64,000 nt of DNA from positions 1,200,524 to 1,264,523 of the forward strand of contig NW_022985070.1 of the NCBI RefSeq assembly GCF_010015585.1. Direction: 5' to 3'. Origin of the DNA: Eremomyces bilateralis CBS 781.70 (Eukaryota > Ascomycota > Dothideomycetes > Eremomycetales > Eremomycetaceae). This document shows, one piece after another, positions 37,224 to 47,270 of the stretch (its first letter is position 1; each line of letters starts with the position of its first letter). The position numbers were made by a program, and so were the translations under genes. The notes under the pieces were generated by a model that worked only from the letters and a program-made list of their open reading frames with translations, was not told where the DNA came from and searched no databases.

Positions 37224-37653
37224 GGTCAACAGGATGTTGAAGCTCTATCTATACTTGTCTTGGCGTGAGTGCGTCAACTTGAGGACGTGTGGGCGGGTAA
37301 GCCCGGTGCTGCGACTGGTATGTGGCATAAGAGTGTCCCAAGGTTTCAAGTTACGGTAGATACCAGGATAGCAAGACGATCGGTAGAAATGCAGAGGCGG
37401 AGGAACGTGGGACATTCAAACGTTGGAAACGCGTCCTCACTGGAGTGGAGAACCCTCCACTGCATGCAGATTGTTGGACTTGGAATGCCGGGGCTGGAAG
37501 AAAGAGGCAGGTCACATGATTCGCTCGACCCCAATAGAAAATTAAAATAGCACTGCCACACGTGCACTCCTCTTTCTGGACGCCATAGTTTGATGACCGC
37601 GCCACGAGCTAACCGCATCAGGATAGCCTTCTTCACGTCGCGATCCATCCGCC
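37224..37653. other. NTE1/ARP9 divergent promoter region
   Basis: 430 bp. One CACGTG at 37559-37564. No gene recognised; open frames on the minus strand at 37346-37648 lack protein-like features. Confidence 0.5.
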
Positions 37654-37773
37654 ATGGCTCGTCCTTCTCAACAACGGAAGAGCCATCAGAACGCCAAAAC
37701 TGATTACGCCTACCACGACAAAGGAACCCTCGGCCGCTCCATCAGGCGCGAGCAAGCGCGGAAATCTGAATAG
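37654..37773 (+). CDS. 39-codon upstream reading frame, in frame with ARP9 across one TAG
   Basis: ATG at 37654, stop TAG at 37771-37773. The peptide is very basic and polar (starts MARPSQQRKSHQ; ends RREQARKSE). After the TAG the same frame continues for 11 codons plus two bases to a good donor (GTGAGT at 37809). If spliced to the CAG acceptor at 37955-37957 it runs straight into the ARP9 ATG, restoring an AAG codon just before it. It could be a regulatory upstream ORF in a spliced 5' leader, the remains of an N-terminal extension, or a readthrough extension. No homologue is recognised. The splice sites are seen; the transcript is inferred. Confidence 0.35.
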   Translation: MARPSQQRKSHQNAKTDYAYHDKGTLGRSIRREQARKSE

Positions 37774-37958
37774 AATAACCCTGAGAATAAGGTCGAGATT
37801 CTTACCAAGTGAGTGCAATCCCCCAACCCCAGCGATTGGATGAGTTCCTCGTCGCAATTGTGAAATGTTATGATAATCTGTTCTATGATTCAACCTTCTT
37901 AACGCTGCATATCATTCGCAAACTCATGCGCTTTGCTGACCATCGTAATTGAAACAGG

Positions 37959-39910
37959 ATGCCTTCTACTTTCCGCGACGATTCAATCATCGTAAGTTGG
38001 ACTTCATTTCCCGCTTGAACATGGAATAAACTAACTCGGGCCCAAGATCATCGCACCGGGTTCTAAGACGACATGGGCGCTCTCCGGTCTTCCAGAGTCC
38101 TATGGCCCTCCCCAACATCAATTCCGTACCTGCATGTTCAAGGACCGCGATGACAAGTGGAGCCCGGTCCGCTACCGTCTCAAGCCTGGAGGCACCGATA
38201 TCAACAACGACGACGATGTGGAAGAAGACCCCACCTCTACCGAGGGCGCATGCTGGCCTATCCAAAATGGCATTATTGTGAATATGGAGTGCCTCGTGGC
38301 CTTGCTCACTCACGTCTATAACTCATTTCATCAGATGTCCATCAGCACCCCAGTTCTGCTCGTCATCGACCCCATCTGGAGCATCAAGAACCGCACTGAG
38401 CTCAGCAACTACTTCTTCGCGGCGCTCAAGATCCCAGCGCTATGGATGATGGATTCTGCTCTGGCCACGCAGCACGGCTTCTCCTCGACAGCGACGCTTG
38501 TGGTCGACATTGGCTACCAGAAGACAGACATCACCCCAGTTGTTGAACATAAAATCCAACACATGCATCGAATCCGAGGGTTTACAGAACAAAGCGGGGA
38601 CGTCATCACGAAACATCTCCATAGCCTCCTGAGCCCTAAGGGGTTCACCTATGACATGTGCGAGCAGATGAAGAAGAGCGGCATTGTCCAGGTTCTCCTT
38701 CAGGGCACACCGATTCCAGGAGCCAAATCCACAGGCGATTCGGAGCCCAACGAGCAGACTGATGCCGGAGCAAATGGCGCTCCATCAACCGCACCTGCGC
38801 CTGAGATCGTCCCGCAGTCTTCTCTGTTGCAGCAGAATCTAGATGGTGATGAGGAACCATTCAAGGCTGAAGACAATGAAGGTGTGCTCGACGTGGCCAG
38901 TCTTGTCACTGGAGATAAAATGGCCGAGTTCCTTGCCGAGAAAGAGAGAGAAAAGGCTGAGAAGGCGGCCAAGGCGAAGAAGGCAGGGGAAGCTGCCAAG
39001 AAATCGAAGAACACTGGTCTGAAAGAGAAGGCATCGTTCACGTATGAGGAATGGGTTCATGGGAAAAACGAAGTCGCCGCTCCGAATCTCGGTACGGATG
39101 ACTCTGCAAGTGGAGGTGCTGCAAATGGTGACAGCAACGGTGCTACCAACGGCCAAACGGAACCAGTTGTAGTCCGGCAAGCCGGCTCGATGCAGTTGAT
39201 CCGACGAGAGATTGAAGTCGGTGCTGAGCGTTTCATGGCGCTTGATGACAATTTCCTCGACGAGCTTTGCTGGGCTATCTATCGTTCAGTCCAAGGCTGC
39301 GAACCGCAACACCGCGCCCGCCTCTGGGAGAATATCGGTCTCGTGGGTCAAGGCTCCAAGATTAAAGGTTAGTGCCCCACGGCGCGTCCGGTTGATCATG
39401 GGCACATCTAACAACGTCTTAGGTCTCAAGGAATCGATTCATGCTACCCTGATTCGCAAATATCTTATCTCCCCGTCTTCCGCAACCATGTTCACATCCG
39501 AGCTTCCGTCCAACTTCTCCACTCCGACCGGCACCGGAGCCAACACCCCGCAGCCTCAAGCCGGTGGACATGGCGGCAGCTCTCTCTTGCAGGCCGCCAC
39601 GATTGGCCAGGCAAACCAAGTCGTTGGCCAGTCGGCACTGCCGGCTTTCAATGCCCTCGCCATCCCATCTTTTAACACCATCGCGCCGTCTAGCCAAACC
39701 CCAACGAAGTTTGGCTTTGCCAAAATCCCGGATTATTTCTCCGCCATGAAGGACTCTCCCGAGCACGCCGCCTTCCTCGGTGCCCAGGTCGCTGCGAAAG
39801 GCATCTTTCATTCGACGTTGCAACAGGGCGATCGCGTTCACATGTCGAGGCAGGAGTTCAACGAGCACGGACCCGCGTACATCGGCGAACTATATTGCTA
39901 TGAATACTGA
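37959..39910 (+). CDS. ARP9: Actin-related protein of SWI/SNF and RSC remodelers (Arp9 type)
   Basis: Nuclear actin-related protein that pairs with another Arp on the HSA helix of the remodeler ATPase. Three exons, 37959-37991, 38047-39367 and 39423-39910, give 613 residues. The start MPSTFRDDSIIIIAPGS matches the usual start of filamentous-fungal Arp9. Actin-fold elements are weak but visible: IIIIAPGSKTTWA as the phosphate-1-like strand, TPVLLVIDPIWSIKNR, LVVDIGYQKTDITPV as the phosphate-2-like loop, and IRGFTEQSGDVITKHL. A long acidic and Lys/Ala-rich insertion (about residues 210-370, with AEKEREKAEKAAKAKKAG) is species-variable. The end has LWENIGLVGQGSKIKGLKESI and a short tail. ATP-binding residues do not look conserved, as expected for this group. 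An in-frame upstream exon is described separately. It converges on rvt. Confidence 0.85.
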
Positions 39911-40294
39911 GTTCTGTGGCGGCTGGTTTGGTCGTGACCACGGGTCAGCATCGTCTTCCAGGTGTTTAGGTTGGAAATTGGCTCGAGCCACCTCTTTGGG
40001 CATCCCGAGTGATTCACGAGGCGAATTCGAGGCGAATTGGAGGTTCTTTCGGCTATAAGCCATCATATCATGGCCTCGAGGTTCGAGGGTTGATGGGCAT
40101 CGCAACTCCGCAAGGTCATTAGCACCGCACGGTCATTATGCACGTCATGGCGGCTTTTAATGGGCCGGATTGTATAAATATACCCAGGGCATAAATAGCG
40201 TGAACTGACCGTTTCTTCAAATGAAAATTACGATGCAACTTGATGTTTGACGTGAGTGACGTGACGCTTTTCCGAAGTCGTGCGCCCAAGAACC
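39911..40294. other. Convergent 3' region between ARP9 and rvt
   Basis: 384 bp between stops. A short direct repeat GAGGCGAATT occurs around 40017-40036. No gene seen. Confidence 0.5.
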
Positions 40295-43198
40295 TCAACC
40301 ATTCCATTTCACACGTTTGTCCTTAAACAAACTAACCATGCCAATGGGCAACAACGATGGATCAACAATCCGTAGCCCATCGAACTTCTTCACGAGATCT
40401 GGGCCATATGCCGCGGTGATCCATCTCCAGTAAGGTTCCATGTTATACCATTGAGTCGTGATCCCCCTCAAGTTCTGCTCGCCGCTCAGAGCGTTCAGTG
40501 CGCCGTAGATCACTTGTTCCGGCTCGATATTCTCGGGCTCTGGGCATTTCAAGAGCTTGTCAAATAGGTCGGACAACTGCCCGGGGAAGCGATAATCGAG
40601 ATCCTCACGGTACCTCGTATATTCCTCGAATGAGAGGAAGGATACCTCTCCACGGCTCTCATCATCACCTTCCTGTTGACGGCGCCTGGACTCCCATGTT
40701 TTTTGCGCCTTCTCGTATGCCTCTAATTCTTCTTCTCGTAACGTGGCAAACTCCTCTTCCAACGTTTCTCCAAGCTGGTCCTTCAATTGCACGGGTTCTA
40801 CAAACGGACTGAGCAACCCAAGCCCGCCTAGCTCCACGGGAAAGTAAATAAACGCGTCCGGAATCTCATCCCTGCTGACGCCAAACCGATCCTGCAGAAC
40901 GCCTTTCAAATACGCCGCTACAGAGCCATGGCTCTGAGAGAAGAGTTCCTGATGAATGCGCTGATGTGTGGCCAAAATCGACTTCACATGGGATTGTCCA
41001 AAGCAGTTCGCTGGTTTCCCGAAGTTCGACGCAAAAAAATTGATGGCGGAGATATTCCACGCTCGAATCCAGGAGAATATGGAGCCACGTGATTTGTTCT
41101 CGAGCTGCGAACGGAGCTCCGTAATTTGATTGTCCACAAGGGCTTGGTCGATCTCGAAACGGCCAGTTTCTGCAGACAGCTTGAGAAAGCCCCATCGAAT
41201 ATCGCCTCTGGGGAGGCGGGTGTCCCGGAGAAGCGAATCATCTGGATGCCTGCCAATCCTGACACATCCTGTCTTCTTTTTGTTCAAAGACGTCCCTGTC
41301 ACTCTTGTGAACGCTTCAACGGCCTGCCACGCTTCGACGCATTTATCTTGGTTGGGGGACCAAAACCAAAAGTCATCGGAAACCCGATGGAGCTGACCAC
41401 CGTCTGTCACTTGATTGATCGAAAAGTCTAGGGAGAATAAGAGAACCTCGCCGAACATGTCAGTCAACTCATGGTAGCCAGGGGCTCCTCGTCGCCGAAC
41501 GCGTGGCTCCGCAGCCGGATCATCGATGAACTTCAACGGAGCTTCAAGGAACTTTTGGAAAAAGTCGAGCCATTTTTGGGACACTCCAAACCATCGAAGA
41601 ACCGTGAGGATGGTGGAATGGGGGAGCAAGGGGTTCCATTGCTCGAAGATAGACCGGAAGACACTAAGTTCCCCGTGGATTTCCCTGGCGATGGCTACTT
41701 CCGTGGAGACCAAGTGCAGTAACCTCTGCTTCTTCAGCATAGGGCGTTTGGGTAAAGTTTCGTCATCGCTCTCGGCTTCGCTTTCAACCTCAATTTCTTC
41801 AGCGATAGAGGCTTCTAGATCCTGCCTGTCAGATGGCGCAATCTTCCGATGCCTTTTCGCCCTCCCTTGTGGTCTTCCGGCTCGCATAATTACTGTTTGC
41901 TTCTTGCGAGGGGGTGGAGGTTTATCATCGTCATCGTCGACATCGTCCAGCTCGGCTTCTTCATCGCCTTCTGCAGACTCTATCCGCTGATCCAGATAAT
42001 TGGGAAGGCCATAACTGAAGTATCCCTCTCGATGCAATGCACGTCTTTTCCAATTCAAAGTATGAACTGTCGCTCCACGCTCGGTGACCAAGGAGTTGCT
42101 CAACTTCTTTCTAAAAGACACGGGGATGTGTGTCCTTAGGGTTTTCCAGGCTTGCTTGTTTTTGCGGAACAAAATAAAGGCCTCTTTAAAGAAAACGGCC
42201 CATTTTCTTCCAATGTACTGTAGCAGAATCGCTTGCAGCAAGTCCTCGTGGAGATGGACACTATGTGCGCCTGTAACACTTCGACGTTGCTCGACGGGCA
42301 CAAATTCACCCCAATTCCACTCATTCAAGGCTGACAGGCGCAAGTTCAGAACGTCGGCGATTTCATTGAGGATGATATCATTGCCTAGAATATCTTTAAG
42401 GACTGAACGCTGGTCATCGTCGAGGAGGTCAGAGGTTGAAAGTCCTTCAATAGTCCATGTCAAAGTATCGACCGTGAACGGATTGGCAGAAGCCATGTCC
42501 CTTTCGAAAGTCTCAACCTGTAGCCTTAGGTTTTTTATAGCAACGCGAACCCCACCCTTATCTTCCTCGTTGACGCCAAATACCTTGCCAAGGTACAACT
42601 TGAGTGCGGCAACATCAATTTCCACGGGCTCGAATACGGACATCTCCCATTCCATGCGTGACTGAAGCTTCTTCGCGCCGGGGATTTCTTCGAAAACGCC
42701 CGACATCCCCACATCAGTCTCCGGCAAACTGTCTTTATTTTCTTCAGAAAGCCATTCAGTGACGAGCTCTCCATACAAAGTAGCATAGCGGTACTTCAGG
42801 GATTGGGTCTGCAGATATTGCCTCAGTTTGGCTTCCCACCGCGGGAGTACATGTGGCGCTGTTCCCGAGTCGAATCGAGCCTGCGTCAGAACCTTCTCAA
42901 GAATGATAAGATCTGTCTCGAGCTTGGGGATCTGAGTAGTGCCTCGGATCACTCTGCCTCGAAAGCCGTATGGCTGCTCATCCTGGCTCTTATCTCTGTA
43001 GGTAGTGGCATTGAAGCAGTCTTTTACACCATCTGAGAGAATCAGTAGTCTTGTCAAGGGATCTTTTTCGGCTGCGATGGCCGCCTCCAAGGCTTCATGT
43101 TTCTTTTCAAAACTAGATCGCTTCTTCGACAGCTCGTCGAGCTTTGCAGTCGTAATGGATTGCAAGGTTTCGGAGAAGACACTGCCTGAGTGTGTCAT
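40295..43198 (-). CDS. rvt: Reverse-transcriptase-related cellular gene (rvt)
   Basis: Single uninterrupted exon of 967 residues, the usual full length of the rvt family, a domesticated single-copy reverse-transcriptase gene found in many fungi and some other organisms. It is not part of a retrotransposon: no integrase, protease, gag or terminal repeats are seen. The N-terminal about 80 residues are charged and coiled-coil-like (KLDELSKKRSSFEKKHEALE). RT core: motif 1-2 region at residues about 300-400; an acidic then basic insertion (EGDEEAELDDVDDDDD to about residue 470), the family's loop 2a; a motif-A candidate LHLVSTEVAIA near residue 500, with Glu where Asp is usual; motif B ending in LRWFGVSQKW near 535; and motif C HRVSDDFWFW with the two catalytic aspartates at 608-609. 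A conserved C-terminal extension follows. In Neurospora the product is reported to polymerise NTPs and dNTPs and to be starvation-inducible; that is family knowledge, not seen here. Confidence 0.92.
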   Translation of the reverse strand: MTHSGSVFSETLQSITTAKLDELSKKRSSFEKKHEALEAAIAAEKDPLTRLLILSDGVKDCFNATTYRDKSQDEQPYGFRGRVIRGTTQIPKLETDLIILEKVLTQARFDSGTAPHVLPRWEAKLRQYLQTQSLKYRYATLYGELVTEWLSEENKDSLPETDVGMSGVFEEIPGAKKLQSRMEWEMSVFEPVEIDVAALKLYLGKVFGVNEEDKGGVRVAIKNLRLQVETFERDMASANPFTVDTLTWTIEGLSTSDLLDDDQRSVLKDILGNDIILNEIADVLNLRLSALNEWNWGEFVPVEQRRSVTGAHSVHLHEDLLQAILLQYIGRKWAVFFKEAFILFRKNKQAWKTLRTHIPVSFRKKLSNSLVTERGATVHTLNWKRRALHREGYFSYGLPNYLDQRIESAEGDEEAELDDVDDDDDKPPPPRKKQTVIMRAGRPQGRAKRHRKIAPSDRQDLEASIAEEIEVESEAESDDETLPKRPMLKKQRLLHLVSTEVAIAREIHGELSVFRSIFEQWNPLLPHSTILTVLRWFGVSQKWLDFFQKFLEAPLKFIDDPAAEPRVRRRGAPGYHELTDMFGEVLLFSLDFSINQVTDGGQLHRVSDDFWFWSPNQDKCVEAWQAVEAFTRVTGTSLNKKKTGCVRIGRHPDDSLLRDTRLPRGDIRWGFLKLSAETGRFEIDQALVDNQITELRSQLENKSRGSIFSWIRAWNISAINFFASNFGKPANCFGQSHVKSILATHQRIHQELFSQSHGSVAAYLKGVLQDRFGVSRDEIPDAFIYFPVELGGLGLLSPFVEPVQLKDQLGETLEEEFATLREEELEAYEKAQKTWESRRRQQEGDDESRGEVSFLSFEEYTRYREDLDYRFPGQLSDLFDKLLKCPEPENIEPEQVIYGALNALSGEQNLRGITTQWYNMEPYWRWITAAYGPDLVKKFDGLRIVDPSLLPIGMVSLFKDKRVKWNG

Positions 43199-44008
43199 TC
43201 TTGCTAAGTCAAATCGAACTGAATTCTGGCGTCAGCAATATTGAATTTGTTTAACTTGTTGCGATACATCGCATGTTGCGGAATGATATAAGATTCCCGA
43301 GCAAGGAAAAGGAGTGGCTCTTTTATATCGGTATCCATGCTTACAGGCAGCAACGCGGTCGGTTCAGGGGTTGTCAGTTGTGACAGGGGTTCAAATCCTT
43401 CTCCATCATATTACATCTCACACCTGACATCATTGACAGTGCATGGGCTGGACATGGAAATCTTTCTTCCTTGCTGTACCAATATTACTCTTGCAGGCCA
43501 TCCGGAGGGAGGACATTGATAGTCCTGAAGCAGATCACCGGAGCATCGAAAACTCTCAAGCTTTAAGTCCGTTCGCCTTGTGCTGCCCCTAAATGTGAAA
43601 TACCGTCTTCCCCTCCCTTTCATTCGGTGAGACAAATATTATGACTCTCGGTTAAGGAAGGCTGGGGGAGGACGATCTCCTCCACCCGGCCTAATGTTAA
43701 GCCATACCACCTTTTGGAACCGCGGTTGACTTGAGATAGGCAAGCAAATAGATGTGTCGATGGAGGTGTTGGACAGGATGGATGTGAGAGTCCAATCCCG
43801 TCAAATGGAATACAGAACGAGACCACAGCAGGATTACTATTGTTAAGTGAGAGAGGTGAATTGAAAGCTGAAGCCACAAGACCAAAATTTCAGCCGATTT
43901 CTAATACAGTACCTCATTATTTCATTCATAACACAAGAAGCGACAAGTATATAAGACTTCCACCATCCCTTTCAACTTCAAACCTTCGAAACATTCAAAT
44001 CGTCCAAG
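43199..44008. other. Region upstream of rvt and of the small reading frame
   Basis: 810 bp. It contains the rvt promoter, a tRNA B-box-like GGTTCAAATCC at about 43388-43398 without a foldable tRNA around it, and a TATATAAG element at 43948-43955. No other gene seen. Confidence 0.5.
43948..43955 (+). promoter_or_regulatory. TATA box of the possible small gene at 44009
   Basis: TATATAAG lies 54-61 nt upstream of the ATG. The CT/CA-rich stretch between them is typical of short fungal leaders. Confidence 0.4.
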
Positions 44009-44179
44009 ATGCATCCTTACACTCAATTCCTCAAGCCTACCCACTGGATCGGCCGGAGCATTAATCGGAGCTTGAATGTTGCGATGCTCTTCGATCAGAT
44101 TAAATCGACGCTTGAGCTGGAGCCAGAGGCGTTAGAATCGCTAAGATTCATGTTATTCAGATTTAATGGTCCCGAGTAG
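44009..44179 (+). CDS. Possible small protein of 56 residues
   Basis: ATG at 44009-44011 in a good context (CCAAGATGC) and stop TAG at 44177-44179. The peptide begins MHPYTQFLKPTHWIGRS and ends in a likely amphipathic helix (FDQIKSTLELEPEALESL then RFMLFRFNGPE). There is no signal peptide or membrane helix. A TATA box and a CT/CA-rich leader stand directly upstream, an arrangement usual for strongly expressed fungal genes. No homologue is recognised; it may be lineage-specific, or a chance frame behind a non-coding RNA promoter. Confidence 0.4.
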   Translation: MHPYTQFLKPTHWIGRSINRSLNVAMLFDQIKSTLELEPEALESLRFMLFRFNGPE

Positions 44180-44794
44180 CACCATCACCAAGAGCCTATA
44201 CAGCTGCTCTCGGCATACGGATCGGACATGACTGAGTTGACAGCATGATTCCAATACTAAGAGACTGTACGGGAGGTAGCAATAGTCAAATGCAAAGGAT
44301 TCGTCCATTGTCCCGAGTGAAGGTGTTCTTCCAGTGTATAAAGGAACAGTAGCAAAACAATTAAGTAGCATAGAGAGTGCAGAACTCTCCGTTTGGCTGT
44401 GCACCACTATTGGGAACTTTTGGCCGACTTGTTAGATTATGGGTTCTGGTGAGCTTCCTACAGTGTACTGAGTTGGACCTTTTATAGACCAGTCACACTA
44501 TCTAGAGTCGAATCAGCCTAGACTTAATATCAAACTCAACTTCAGCGCGGAGTGGCAATACTCACAGGTCACAACGTGTTCTTCAGTTTTTGGCCTCCTT
44601 CCCGTCCGTGGTCAACAGTCGTGACTCGTATATCTTGCAAACGAGCCCACGTCAATCACAGCAGTACCAAATATGCTCTAAGGCAACGCCACATGCAGTT
44701 CTGACATCTTGAGCCCAGTAACTGAATAATGTCTAGTCGTTGTGTGATTGCTGCTTGGATCAACGAGAATCCCCTGATACCGTTCCCCACGGTA
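44180..44794. other. Intergenic region before the Asteroid-like gene
   Basis: 615 bp, AT-rich, between the small frame and the 3' end of the Asteroid-like gene. Nothing recognised. Confidence 0.5.
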
Positions 44795-46693
44795 TCAATC
44801 AGTCTCCAGTCCCCTTAGTACTGAGAAGTAACCAGTCCCATTTTGCGTTGCTGCCTTTTTAGACAGCCCTTCTTCTTTGGCATGACTTGATTGACCTTTT
44901 GCCTTCCTCTTCCTTTTCGTTTTCGTGCTCGCCTCATTTTTTTGGATGACATCACTAAACTTTAGTTCTAGCCATCCCAGGACTTCTTCCACCACCCCAT
45001 CCTCCGCGGCAGCATCGTCGAAGAATTCCACAACTCCAGGAAGCAGACTGAGCTCACGCTCCAGCTTCCCCACCATCTCCAGAGGCTCTGCGGACACTGA
45101 ACGCAGGAATCGGATGGTTTGAAGCAACATCCGTAAGGAACACCAGATGCCTTGCAATTGGGCAGAGAAGTGGATATAAGGCCACTCAGTGCGCCGCCCG
45201 TCGGAGCGATGGATCCAGTGACCCTTGAGAAATTCCTTTACGTCAAAGCTGAAAATAACGTTCGTCGAGGAGCCCGATAGCAATGGCAACAGAAGAAATA
45301 GGACGATCGCTCGCCATCGGAGAGTCGTTGGTAGTTGAGGCATGCCTGAATCAGCGGATAACCCGCTCAATAGGTCTAACTCTTCGGTAATGCGTTGTCT
45401 CAAGTCGATCGGGGAGAGATGAGGTACAGCGACCGGAACCACACGATGACCTCGACGTGTCAATTCGATAGTGTGCGGCGAAGAATGTTTACTTAGGCTT
45501 TCCGAGACCAGCGTGTATGACACCTGGCGGATGTGAATGCTCTGATCCCATGCTGTCGACCGTGATGGATCTTCAATCAATACCGGAAGATATATTGTTG
45601 GAACAACATGCTCCCTCGACGTGCCACTAAGTTGGGAGCACAGATACTCGGAGACTGTGGTATCACAGTGCTGGAGAGACTTGATCTCTGATGAGCTCAC
45701 TTCCGGAAAGGGCTGGGAGTCGTACTCCTCTAGGAATCCCTGATATGCTTGATCCGTCATTTCAAGGCTCTTCGCCGCTTCGATGCAGGCGGAAACGGAA
45801 GCTTTTCGGCCTAGTTTTCGCACGCAGAAGCCAAAGGGGAGCAAAGATCGCAGTTGGAAACGCGCCGCAATTGTAGAAGGACTGAAGATTGTTGACTTGA
45901 GCATAAACCGCACTTGCGAACCGGACGATGACTGCTCGATTGCAATGGACTTGAATGACATGACTGATCCGGTTGTACCAAGATCATGTACAAGCAGGTC
46001 GCCATCACTGGAGAGGACAATCGCGTTCATATGACGCTTAGTGAGTTCAGCGCAAACCGTATCCGCTTCTCCTGATACGATGGAAACAGTGTGGCCAAAT
46101 CTAGATCTCAGCAGCCCTTCGACAACAGCAGCGGTCAAAAAAGGAACCGTCGGCATTTCCGAGCTCGACTGCGCGCTCTGGCATGATCTTAACAGGAGAA
46201 ACAGACTGCCGTCATCACCAAAGCTATCACCAAGCCTAGAAACTTGATCCTGAGCGCCCTCGAAGCCCGTCCCCAGCCCAGCCTTCCACGCCAACAACGT
46301 GGCCACCTTCATCTCCAGCCGCCCCATTCTCGTCTCGATCTTCCAGTCCGGCAGCGCTCCATCGAACACGATGGCTACTACACGCAGTCCAAAACGCTCT
46401 AACTGGTCGAGCCACGCGACAGCGGCACGGGCGAGGTCGCCATAGTGTGGAATGGCGGCTTGCGAGCGCGGCCGCACGATTCCCCCGCATGTGTGGTGGA
46501 TGTGATATGCGAAGGAAGGACCATCCAAGATTATCGGCCGATTCGAGTTAGTATTTGAGACCGATGGTTTCGATGTTGTGGGAGTGGGAGCTCCTGGTTC
46601 GTCGGCGGAGGTTGTATTGGACGGGGGGGAGAACTCTGCGATAAAAGGAGCGCCATACGGCTGCAGGAGATGATGAAGACGTGCGATGCCCAT
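44795..46693 (-). CDS. Asteroid/XPG-like PIN-domain protein
   Basis: Single exon of 632 residues. The N-terminus MGIARLHHLLQPYG is the start of the XPG/FEN1-like N domain, then PIILDGPSFAYHIHH with the first metal-binding Asp. LERFGLRVVAIVFDGALPDWK gives the second acidic site, and SIVSGEADTVCAELTKRH and NAIVLSSDGDLLVHD the XPG internal-type acidic cluster. The middle and end match the Asteroid group of fungal XPG-domain proteins (LRWRAIVLFLLLPLLSG, FLKGHWIHRSDGRRTEWPYIHF). The C-terminus is a basic nuclear-type tail (KTKRKRKAKGQ). Most catalytic acids of the PIN fold seem present, so nuclease activity is possible, but the fungal family is uncharacterised. The start ATG is the first in frame. 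Confidence 0.82.
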   Translation of the reverse strand: MGIARLHHLLQPYGAPFIAEFSPPSNTTSADEPGAPTPTTSKPSVSNTNSNRPIILDGPSFAYHIHHTCGGIVRPRSQAAIPHYGDLARAAVAWLDQLERFGLRVVAIVFDGALPDWKIETRMGRLEMKVATLLAWKAGLGTGFEGAQDQVSRLGDSFGDDGSLFLLLRSCQSAQSSSEMPTVPFLTAAVVEGLLRSRFGHTVSIVSGEADTVCAELTKRHMNAIVLSSDGDLLVHDLGTTGSVMSFKSIAIEQSSSGSQVRFMLKSTIFSPSTIAARFQLRSLLPFGFCVRKLGRKASVSACIEAAKSLEMTDQAYQGFLEEYDSQPFPEVSSSEIKSLQHCDTTVSEYLCSQLSGTSREHVVPTIYLPVLIEDPSRSTAWDQSIHIRQVSYTLVSESLSKHSSPHTIELTRRGHRVVPVAVPHLSPIDLRQRITEELDLLSGLSADSGMPQLPTTLRWRAIVLFLLLPLLSGSSTNVIFSFDVKEFLKGHWIHRSDGRRTEWPYIHFSAQLQGIWCSLRMLLQTIRFLRSVSAEPLEMVGKLERELSLLPGVVEFFDDAAAEDGVVEEVLGWLELKFSDVIQKNEASTKTKRKRKAKGQSSHAKEEGLSKKAATQNGTGYFSVLRGLETD

Positions 46694-47241
46694 TGGCAGC
46701 CTAATTGATTTTTAAATTTGACGCTTCAAATCAATGACGGATGGATCCAGATATTGCTTCCTGGTTGTTATGTGGTCTAAAGCATTGTACGATATTGCAC
46801 GTTGGGAAGAGACTGCAATGCTAGAAATATTGGTGAAAGTGGTGAAAAGGACTTGTTGAGAAGAATGGGAGGCTCTACGCCGTCTGCCTCCGACTATATA
46901 CCGATCGTTCCGCTTGTTCGATGATGAAAAAGGATGCAGCCCGCGCAGCATTTTCGATGTCGTGAACTGGTATAGATTTAAATCAGAACCTTAGCTTGAT
47001 AAAGGAAACCCATTATCATGATCAAAATTCACCCATGCCTGAGAGTTACCACTTGCCAGATGCATGGTGGTTGTTGTCCCGTGTGCAAGCGTCACACGTA
47101 TCACGTTCAATATGAGGAAGCATACAGAGTATTTGTAGAGACAATTGGTGAAAACAATTTGTAAAGAGAATTAAACTTATTCCTCCTCCATATAGTTAAC
47201 TAGCTCAATAACTAAGTAGTTACAGAGTTGTGTGCTAATTA
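46694..47241. other. Intergenic region upstream of the Asteroid-like gene
   Basis: About 550 bp, AT-rich, ending at the left end of the Fot1-type element. A 79-codon frame at 46712-46951 (minus) has no recognisable feature. Confidence 0.5.
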
Positions 47242-47270
47242 AGACAAAGCACCCAGTTTCCGGCCACCAC
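47242..47270 (+). repeat. Left terminal inverted repeat of the Fot1-type element
   Basis: Starts AGACAAAGCACC and includes GGCCACC. It pairs imperfectly with 49021-49049. Confidence 0.75.

Noticed and set aside
43355-43410. Possible tRNA gene or tRNA-derived SINE around GGTTCAAATCC
   Set aside because: The B-box matches, but the T stem is weak, no acceptor stem pairs, and there is no convincing D or anticodon arm.
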